A stretch of DNA of 11,894 nucleotides from positions 1 through 11,894 of the forward strand of contig JAIJEI010000049.1 of NCBI GenBank assembly GCA_022739095.1. Direction: 5' to 3'. The first letter of the stretch is position 1; every line of letters starts with the position of its first letter. This DNA comes from Bifidobacterium sp. Lineage in GTDB: Bacteria; Actinomycetota; Actinomycetes; Actinomycetales; Bifidobacteriaceae. This document shows positions 7,382-11,894 of the stretch, one piece after another. The notes beneath the pieces are model-generated. The model searched no databases. It was not told the origin of the DNA and saw only the letters and a list, made by a program, of their open reading frames with translations. The position numbers were made by a program, and so were the translations under genes.

Positions 7382-8053
7382 ATGACGAACGAGGCAAAAC
7401 ACAACCCCCAGAGCACACCGAATCCAGCCAATCCCGAAACCAAAGTCGAGAAGATGTTCGAATACGGCTATCGCAAGTCGAATTACGGGCCGGACGAGCT
7501 GGTGACCGACGCACACGGCAACCCGATCTCCGTAGTGGACGCGATGCTTTCGGCCGAGAAGGCCGCCGCCACCGAAACCGTGACGCCGCATCTGTGCTAT
7601 TACTCGCCGCGTATTCCCGGCAACACCGGTTCGGCCATCCGCCTGTGCGCAGTGACCGGCACGATTCTGCATCTGGTGGAGCCGTTGGGCTTCAACCTGC
7701 GCGATACCAAGCTGCGCCGCGCGGGGCTCGACTACCATGACATGGCCCACGTGGTGTTGCACCCGAATTTCGACAATCTGGTGGAGTCGATGCCCAATTC
7801 GCGCATCATCGCGTTCACCGCGCACGCCACCAAGCTGTACACCGAGGTGGAATACAAGCCGACCGACATCCTGCTGTTCGGTCCCGAGCCCGGTGACATC
7901 CCCGACCCGATGGACATCATGGAGGGCCCGCATGTGGCCGAACAGGTGCGACTGCCCATGCGCCCGTCCCTGCGCTCCCTGAACCTCACCAGCTGCGCAT
8001 CCATCGCCATCTACGAAGCCTGGCGCCAGCTCAATTTTGCGGGCGGGCGCTGA
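7382..8053 (+). CDS. trmL: tRNA (cytidine/uridine-34) 2'-O-methyltransferase-like SPOUT protein (TrmL family)
   Basis: It probably methylates the 2'-OH of the wobble nucleotide of certain tRNAs using S-adenosylmethionine. The core aligns by eye with E. coli TrmL: IPGNTGSAIRLCAVTG (78-93), LHLVEPLGF (97-104), LRRAGLDYHD (111-120), LLFGPE (164-169) and the C-terminal knot RLPMRPSLRSLNLTSCASIAIYEAWRQL (190-217). Two points are odd. The protein has about 65 extra N-terminal residues, while E. coli TrmL starts almost at the first motif. The loop after FGPE reads PGDIP (170-174), where E. coli has TRGLP. The frame is open further upstream to an ATG at 7295, but that start would overlap the mutY coding region; I prefer 7382. 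ATG 7454 is an alternative start. Family is firm; exact target is inferred. Confidence 0.88.
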   Translation: MTNEAKHNPQSTPNPANPETKVEKMFEYGYRKSNYGPDELVTDAHGNPISVVDAMLSAEKAAATETVTPHLCYYSPRIPGNTGSAIRLCAVTGTILHLVEPLGFNLRDTKLRRAGLDYHDMAHVVLHPNFDNLVESMPNSRIIAFTAHATKLYTEVEYKPTDILLFGPEPGDIPDPMDIMEGPHVAEQVRLPMRPSLRSLNLTSCASIAIYEAWRQLNFAGGR

Positions 8054-8057
8054 GGAA

Positions 8058-8074
8058 AAGGCCCGGTGGGCCTT
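8058..8074 (+). terminator. Short hairpin just after the trmL stop
   Basis: AAGGCCC (8058-8064) pairs with GGGCCTT (8068-8074) around a GGT loop, starting four bases after the stop codon. It is preceded by A's, but no U-run follows. It may be a weak terminator or an mRNA 3'-end stabiliser. Confidence 0.4.
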
Positions 8075-8111
8075 CGAGTAGCGACGCCGAACGAACACCG
8101 ACAGGCGCGAG

Positions 8112-8147
8112 AGCGGAAACACTGAGCTTCGCGCAGTGATGAACGCT
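8112..8147 (+). other. Possible stem-loop in the trmL 3' region
   Basis: CACTG (8120-8124) and CAGTG (8134-8138) flank an inner GC-TTC-GC, and AGCG (8112-8115) and CGCT (8144-8147) could close an outer stem. The stem is interrupted by internal loops. It lies before the 42-bp repeat region; function unknown. Confidence 0.25.
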
Positions 8148-8158
8148 GAATATAAGGC

Positions 8159-8493
8159 TATCTGCGTTTCGAGGGGCTGATTTGGCATCCGCCGGAGGTC
8201 TACTGCCGCTTCAAGGGGCTGTCAAAGGACGAGACCCCGAGTATGGCCGTTGAAATATCAATGCTTGTACTCGGGGTCTTCATATATATCAGCCCCTTGA
8301 AACGGAAGTACACATTCAAAAATCATGGAATCAGCCTTCGAAGAGCAAATGCCCCTCCAAGAAGATTGCAATCAGTCTATCGAAGCCCACATCCACCTTC
8401 AAAGAGGTGCATTCGGCCTCTCGCGGAGTGCCATCTGCCTTCAAAGGGGTACATTCGAGCGTTTGCAGAATGCTATCTGCCTTCAAAGGGGTA
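8159..8493. repeat. Degenerate 42-bp direct repeats between convergent genes
   Basis: A core like CTGCCTTCAAAGGGGTA recurs. Copies beginning at 8390, 8432 and 8474 are exactly 42 bp apart. A weaker copy starts at about 8348 and a further one near 8312. To the left, copies whose GGGGCTG ends at 8179 and 8221 are again exactly 42 bp apart. In the right-hand group the part between cores contains a small inverted repeat, for example CATTC (8452-8456) with GAATG (8468-8472), and GCATTC with GAGTGC in the preceding unit. The left and right groups are separated by the palindrome at 8202-8309. Several frames stay open because 42 is divisible by 3, but I do not call a gene here. Confidence 0.8.
8202..8309 (+). 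repeat. Nested palindrome 1 (degenerate copy)
   Basis: Outer arms at 8202-8221 and 8290-8309 are complementary at 18 of 20 positions (core TTCAAGGGGCTG with CAGCCCCTTGAA). An inner 12-bp stem pairs AGACCCCGAGTA (8232-8243) with TACTCGGGGTCT (8268-8279). The centre (8244-8267) pairs further only if G-U wobbles are allowed, closing on an AATA loop. That makes the plus-strand RNA a better fold than the minus-strand RNA, so I give the plus strand. The inner stem is followed by TCATATATAT. It is about 150 nt past the trmL stop and may terminate or mark the end of that transcript. Confidence 0.75.
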
Positions 8494-8583
8494 GTTCAAT
8501 CAAGAAACCCCGAGTATGAGTGTTGATATTCCAACACTCATACTCGGGGTTTCCGTATATAGGTACCTCTTTGAAGGCAGATA
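8474..8583. repeat. Nested palindrome 2 (near-perfect), possibly a bidirectional terminator
   Basis: Outer arms 8474-8493 and 8564-8583 match at 19 of 20 positions; the left arm is also the core of the last 42-bp repeat unit. Inside is a perfect 22-bp inverted repeat, 8504-8525 with 8532-8553, around the 6-nt loop ATATTC. The stem begins GAAACCCCGAG. On the minus strand the stem is followed by TTGATTG after the GTTTC, on the plus strand by CGTATAT, so the U-tract is poor either way. The structure begins 10 bases past the UPF0210 stop codon and could end that transcript and any read-through from trmL. It shares the ACCCCGAGTATG inner word and the arm sequence with palindrome 1. Confidence 0.85.
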
Positions 8584-8593
8584 CCCTATCGGA

Positions 8594-9958
8594 TCAGTTC
8601 TTGAAGCTGTGAATCGGCGCGGGGATGCGGCCACCACGGGTCACGAAGGCCTCGCAACTGGTCTGGTTGACCGGCATGATGGGCGCGTAGCCCATGAGGC
8701 CGCCGAAGTTCGCCATTTCGCCGACGCCCTTGCCCGCCACGGGGATCACGCGCACGGCGGTGGTCTTCTGGTTGACCATACCGATGGCGGCCTCGTCGGC
8801 AATCATGCCGGAAATGGTGGCGGCGGAGGTGTCGCCGGGGATGGCAATCATGTCGAGGCCCACCGAGCACACGCAGGTCATGGCTTCGAGCTTCTCGATG
8901 GTCAGGCAACCGGAAGAAGCCGCGTCGATCATGTTCTTGTCTTCGGAGACTGGAATGAACGCGCCAGACAGGCCGCCCACGTAGGAGGACGCCATGATGC
9001 CGCCCTTCTTGACCTGGTCGTTGAGCATGGCGAGCGCCGCTGTGGTGCCGGGAGCGCCGACCTGTTCGAGGCCGATCTTCTCCAGCACTTCGCCCACGGA
9101 GTCGCCCACGGCCGGGGTCGGGGCGAGCGACAGGTCGATGATGCCAAATGGAATGCCAAGGCGGCGGGATGCTTCCTGGGCCACAAGCTGGCCGACGCGC
9201 GTGATCTTGAACGCGGTGCGCTTGATGGTCTCGCACAGGGACTCGAAGTCCTTGCCCTTGGCCGCATCAAGCGCGCAGGAGACCACGCCGGGGCCGGAGA
9301 CGCCGACGTTGATGACCGCGTCGCCTTCGGTGACGCCGTGGAAGCCGCCGGCCATGAACGGGTTGTCGTCGGGCACGTTGCAGAAGGCCACGAACTTGAC
9401 ACAGCCGTAGGAGTCGCTGTCGGCGGTGCGCTCGGCGACGTCCTTGATGATGTGGCCGAGCAGTTCGACCGCGTTCATGTCGATGCCGGTCTTGGTGGAG
9501 CCGACGTTCACGGACGAGCAGACGATGTCGGTCTCGGAGAGAGCCTGCGGCAGGGAGCGGATGAGCAGCTCCTCGGCCGGGGTCATGGACTTGGAGACGA
9601 GTGCGGAGTAGCCGCCGATCAGGTCGACGCCGACTTCCTTGGCTGCCTTGTCAAGTGCGTGGGCGATCTTGACGAAGTCCTCGCTCGTCTTGCAGGAGCT
9701 GGCACCGACCAGCGAGATCGGGGTGACGGTGATGCGCTTGTTGACGATCGGGATGCCGTAGTCGCGTTCGATGGCCTTGCCGGTGGGAACGAGGTCCTTG
9801 GCATAGGTGGTGATCTTGCGGTAGATGTTGTCGCAGGTCTTGTCGACATCGTCCGAGGCGCAGTCGAGCAACGAGATGCCCATGGTGATGGTGCGGACGT
9901 CGAGCTTCTCCTGCTCGATCATCTGATTGGTCTCGTGGACCTCCATGATGTTCAGCAT
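8594..9958 (-). CDS. UPF0210 / DUF711 (PFL-like) family protein
   Basis: This 454-residue protein belongs to the conserved UPF0210 (DUF711) family, described as having a pyruvate-formate-lyase-like fold; its reaction is not known to me. The full family length is present, from MLNIMEVHETNQMI, through ITMGISLLDC and GGYSALVSKSMTPAEELLI, to the Gly-rich GVSGPGVVS and the C-terminal GGRIPAPIHSFKN. Cysteines occur in SSCKTSED and TCVCSVGLDM. I do not see the classical glycyl-radical motif of true pyruvate formate lyases. The start ATG at 9958 has AAGGA seven bases upstream; a second Met at residue 5 is possible. The gene follows the ACT-domain gene on the same strand. This pairing recurs in Gram-positive bacteria (for example SP0238/SP0239 in pneumococcus), so the ACT protein may sense a ligand for it. 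Confidence 0.92.
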   Translation of the reverse strand: MLNIMEVHETNQMIEQEKLDVRTITMGISLLDCASDDVDKTCDNIYRKITTYAKDLVPTGKAIERDYGIPIVNKRITVTPISLVGASSCKTSEDFVKIAHALDKAAKEVGVDLIGGYSALVSKSMTPAEELLIRSLPQALSETDIVCSSVNVGSTKTGIDMNAVELLGHIIKDVAERTADSDSYGCVKFVAFCNVPDDNPFMAGGFHGVTEGDAVINVGVSGPGVVSCALDAAKGKDFESLCETIKRTAFKITRVGQLVAQEASRRLGIPFGIIDLSLAPTPAVGDSVGEVLEKIGLEQVGAPGTTAALAMLNDQVKKGGIMASSYVGGLSGAFIPVSEDKNMIDAASSGCLTIEKLEAMTCVCSVGLDMIAIPGDTSAATISGMIADEAAIGMVNQKTTAVRVIPVAGKGVGEMANFGGLMGYAPIMPVNQTSCEAFVTRGGRIPAPIHSFKN

Positions 9959-9965
9959 GGTTTGT

Positions 9966-9970
9966 TCCTT
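9966..9970 (-). promoter_or_regulatory. Ribosome binding site of the UPF0210 gene
   Basis: AAGGA on the minus strand lies seven bases before the ATG at 9958 and supports that start over the internal Met at residue 5. Confidence 0.7.
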
Positions 9971-10001
9971 ACAGGATATTTAAAGACTAGTTTGGCGGTC
10001 A

Positions 10002-10091
10002 CCCTCATCAGAGGGATAAGGATGGCTCCGTCAGTGGAAAGCCCACCGGGCTTTCCACCTCCTCGCGTGAGTCGGCCTGCGGGGCGGGCCG
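10002..10091. repeat. Cluster of three hairpins between the UPF0237 and UPF0210 genes
   Basis: The 135-bp gap holds three inverted repeats. CCCTC (10002-10006) pairs with GAGGG (10011-10015). GTGGAAAGCCC (10034-10044) pairs perfectly over 11 bp with GGGCTTTCCAC (10048-10058) around a 3-nt loop. CGGCCTGC (10073-10080) pairs with GCGGGCCG (10084-10091), with one G-T pair. The last starts three bases past the ACT gene's stop codon. None has a long U-run, so read-through into the UPF0210 gene is likely, perhaps attenuated or processed. The middle stem uses words similar to the hairpin after trmL (AAGGCCC-GGT-GGGCCTT). Confidence 0.65.
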
Positions 10092-10093
10092 CC

Positions 10094-10366
10094 TCAAATA
10101 CGGTGCATCTTGGTGAAGATTTCCTCACGCTGGCAGCGGATGCGCACGCCGATGTCGTCGCCGAGGTCCTCAAGGTTGCCGACCATCGCGCCGAAGTCCT
10201 TGTCCGCGTTGGCGTAGTCGACAATCATCATCATGTTGAAGTAACCGTCGATGATGGTCTGCGAGATGTCGAGCACGTTAACGTTGTGCTGGGACAGGTA
10301 GGTGCAGACTCGCGCGATGATGCCGACGGTGTCCTGACCGACGACGGTGATGATTGCCTTGTTCAT
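10094..10366 (-). CDS. ACT domain protein, UPF0237 family
   Basis: A 90-residue stand-alone ACT domain, a fold that usually binds amino acids or other small ligands and acts by dimerising. The beta-alpha-beta start MNKAIITVVGQDTVGIIARVCTYL, with the ligand-loop VGQDTVGI at 9-16, continues into NVNVLDISQTIIDGYFNMMMIVDY and ends RIRCQREEIFTKMHRI, the typical UPF0237 tail. There is no attached catalytic domain. The ATG at 10366 has AGGGAG four bases upstream. It is the first gene after the galK terminator and is followed by UPF0210 on the same strand, so the two probably form a two-gene unit. Similarity to the glycine-cleavage regulator GcvR has been noted for such proteins, but its ligand cannot be told from sequence. 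Confidence 0.93.
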   Translation of the reverse strand: MNKAIITVVGQDTVGIIARVCTYLSQHNVNVLDISQTIIDGYFNMMMIVDYANADKDFGAMVGNLEDLGDDIGVRIRCQREEIFTKMHRI

Positions 10367-10386
10367 GGTTCTCCCTGGTCGTATAC

Positions 10387-10426
10387 AAAAAGCGGGTGAC
10401 TACCCAAGTATAGGGAAGGCACCCGC
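10387..10426 (-). terminator. Intrinsic terminator of the galT-galK transcript
   Basis: On the minus strand GCGGGTG (10426-10420) pairs with CACCCGC (10398-10392) and is followed directly by TTTTT (10391-10387). The loop holds an additional short CCC/GGG pairing. It begins 33 bases past the galK stop. The loop also contains TATACT, and TATACG lies just past the T-run; either could serve as a -10 box for the UPF0237 gene, but this is uncertain. Confidence 0.75.
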
Positions 10427-10459
10427 CATTGAGCCGATCTGTCTCGGCGCTGCTTGGCT

Positions 10460-11710
10460 TTACGCTTCGCGCGAGGCGCTCGGCGCTGCATACGCGGCCA
10501 GGGCGCGCGGCGCGTGGAAGCCTTGCTTTTCGAATTCGTCGGCGATCTTCTGAGCGACTTCCTGGGAACGACCCTTATCGACCAGAGCGATGATGGAGCC
10601 GCCGAAGCCGCCGCCGGTCATACGCGCACCGTAGGCACCATTCTTGCGGGCCACGTCCACGGCGATGTCCAGCTCGGGGACGGTGACCTCGTAGTCGGCG
10701 GCCAGCGAATCGTGGGAAGCGTTGAACAGACGGCCCGCGGCCTTGATGTCGCCCTGAGCGAAGGCACGCACGAAGGAACGCACGCGCTCGATTTCGGTGA
10801 CGACGTGGCGCACGCGCTTCTTCATGGTCTCGTCAGGCAGGGCGTCAAGCGTTTCCTTGAGGGCCTGGAACTGGTCATCGGCCTTGGAGATGCCGTCGGC
10901 GGTCACGCGCAGGTTGGCCACGCCGAGAATCTTGGCGGCTTCCTCGCAGGTGGCGCGACGCTGAGCGTACTGGCCATCGTTGAGCTGGTGCGGAGCCTGG
11001 GTATCGACCACAAGCAGCTCGAGGTTGTACTTGTCGAGGTCGAACTCCTGCTGGGAGACGTTCTCCAGCGGGGTCAGCTCCAGGCGGCAGTCAAGCAGCA
11101 GCGCGTGGCCTTCGGCGCAACGCATGGAAGCGTTCTGGTCAAGACCGCCGGTGGAGGCGCCGGCCATCTCGTTCTCGGACTTGATGGCGGCGTTGATCAG
11201 GGTCACGCGTCCGGCGTCGGAATCGCCGTAGCCAAGGCCGTACACGTCGTCCAGAGCCAGAGCGGTGGAGCAGGTCATGGCGGCGGAGGAGCTCAGGCCG
11301 GAGCCCAGCGGCACGCAGGAAACGAAGGCGGCATCAAAGCCCTTGACCTTGTCGAAACCAGCCTGACGCAACGCCCAGGCCACACCGGTCGGGTAGGCGG
11401 ACCAGCCGTCCACGCCACGGGCCTTGAGGCCATCGAGATCAGCCTCGGCGACCTTGTCGGGAGCCACGTCGGAGACGACGCGAACCTTGGTGTCTTCGCG
11501 CGGCTTCAGGGCGATGAAGGTGCGGTGCGGCAGAGCGATCGGCAGGCACAGGCCGGCGTTGTAGTCGGTGTGCTCACCGATCAGGTTCACGCGGCCCGGA
11601 GCAGCCCACACGCCCTCGGGCGCAGCGCCGTAGGTGTCGACGAACAGCTTGGTAGCTTGCGAGACGCCTTCCTCATGGGTCAGCGGCTCAATGAATTCAA
11701 CAGCAGTCAT
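10460..11710 (-). CDS. galK: Galactokinase
   Basis: It phosphorylates alpha-D-galactose to galactose 1-phosphate with ATP, the first committed step of the Leloir pathway, in the cytoplasm. All GHMP-kinase motifs are present: the galactokinase signature GRVNLIGEHTDYN at 39-51 with R40, the ATP loop PLGSGLSSSAA at 134-144, GGLDQNAS at 188-195 with the catalytic base D191, and the third motif MTGGGFGGS at 364-372. At 416 residues it is slightly longer than many galactokinases, through an Ala-rich tail (YAAPSASREA). The ATG at 11710 is 16 bp past the galT stop; the leader is only weakly purine-rich (AGAAAG), which suggests translational coupling to galT. The gene ends before a clear terminator. 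In bifidobacteria the pathway also serves galactose from lactose and host glycans. Confidence 0.97.
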   Translation of the reverse strand: MTAVEFIEPLTHEEGVSQATKLFVDTYGAAPEGVWAAPGRVNLIGEHTDYNAGLCLPIALPHRTFIALKPREDTKVRVVSDVAPDKVAEADLDGLKARGVDGWSAYPTGVAWALRQAGFDKVKGFDAAFVSCVPLGSGLSSSAAMTCSTALALDDVYGLGYGDSDAGRVTLINAAIKSENEMAGASTGGLDQNASMRCAEGHALLLDCRLELTPLENVSQQEFDLDKYNLELLVVDTQAPHQLNDGQYAQRRATCEEAAKILGVANLRVTADGISKADDQFQALKETLDALPDETMKKRVRHVVTEIERVRSFVRAFAQGDIKAAGRLFNASHDSLAADYEVTVPELDIAVDVARKNGAYGARMTGGGFGGSIIALVDKGRSQEVAQKIADEFEKQGFHAPRALAAYAAPSASREA

Positions 11711-11726
11711 TGATGTTTTCTTTCTA

Positions 11727-11894
11727 TCAGTCGGCGATGTCGATGGAGCCGAGCTCGTGGAAGCGCTTGGCGATGAGTTCCGGCGTGGTGTCGGAGATCC
11801 AGGCGGCCATGCCGGATTCGGAGCCGGCGAGGTACTTGATCTTGTTGGCGGCGCGGCGGAAGGAGAAGAACTGCAGGTTCAGGCGGTAGTTCTC
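11727..11894 (-). CDS. galT: Galactose-1-phosphate uridylyltransferase, C-terminal 55 residues
   Basis: Only the last 55 codons are in the window; the 5' part runs off the right edge. The visible end reads ENYRLNLQFFSFRRAANKIK, then YLAGSESGMAAWISDTTPE, then LIAKRFHELGSIDIAD and a TGA stop. KIKYLAGSESGM resembles the C-terminal part of GalT proteins of the actinobacterial type. Position directly upstream of galK, with a 16-bp gap on the same strand, makes this the expected Leloir partner, which exchanges UMP between UDP-glucose and galactose 1-phosphate. The catalytic His-Pro-His motif lies outside the window, so the call rests on the tail and on context. Confidence 0.82.
   Translation of the reverse strand, partial: ENYRLNLQFFSFRRAANKIKYLAGSESGMAAWISDTTPELIAKRFHELGSIDIAD

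Noticed and set aside
7373..8188. A minus-strand open frame opposite trmL
   Set aside because: The plus-strand frame carries the whole SPOUT motif set; this one carries none.
8348..8493. CRISPR-like array
   Set aside because: Cores are short, degenerate and only about 42 bp apart. The intervening parts resemble each other instead of being unique spacers, and no cas gene is near.
8243..8519. Short plus-strand open frames with a 14-residue repeat (ICLQRG / LPSKG)
   Set aside because: The repetition follows from a 42-bp DNA repeat, which is in phase in every frame. One frame starts inside palindrome 1, and no ribosome site or recognisable protein is seen.
8516..10399. A 627-codon plus-strand open frame opposite UPF0210 and UPF0237
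   Set aside because: It runs antisense over two well-supported genes and starts inside a palindrome.
10454..11713. A plus-strand open frame opposite galK
   Set aside because: Antisense shadow of a gene with all galactokinase motifs.

Overview
The window looks like a chromosomal segment of a high-GC actinobacterium, most likely Bifidobacterium (B. longum group). I base this on the actinobacterial form of RpoB and RpoC, G/C-rich third codon positions throughout, and the neighbourhood galT-galK / UPF0237-UPF0210 / trmL / mutY / rpoB-rpoC. The genus is an inference from protein character; no database was consulted.

Layout from left to right. Positions 1-5371 hold the RNA polymerase genes on the minus strand. 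rpoB is complete. rpoC runs off the left edge just after the catalytic NADFDGDQM motif. The 167-bp gap between them carries a predicted three-way RNA or DNA structure. A second repeat of similar design lies upstream of rpoB. Positions 5606-7361 (minus) hold a single-pass membrane protein with a Cys-containing outer domain, then the adenine glycosylase mutY. Twenty bases away, on the plus strand, starts a TrmL-type tRNA 2'-O-methyltransferase (7382-8053).

Positions 8054-8593 are the most structured non-coding part. This gap lies between convergent genes. It holds two large nested palindromes of one family, whose outer arms are also the conserved core of a 42-bp direct repeat that recurs across the region. 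Positions 8594-10366 (minus) hold the conserved pair of an ACT-domain protein (UPF0237) and a UPF0210/DUF711 protein, separated by a hairpin-rich gap. A good intrinsic terminator (10387-10426) separates this pair from galK and the 3' end of galT, two Leloir-pathway genes at the right edge.

Functionally the window is mostly core genome: transcription, DNA repair, tRNA modification and galactose catabolism. The unusual signals are the 42-bp repeat/palindrome region, the structured repeats around rpoB, an Asn at the rifampicin-site position equivalent to E. coli His526, a changed SAM-binding loop in TrmL, and a MutY with an insertion and no recognisable 8-oxoG-recognition domain. I found no tRNA, rRNA, CRISPR-Cas system, insertion sequence or prophage gene.
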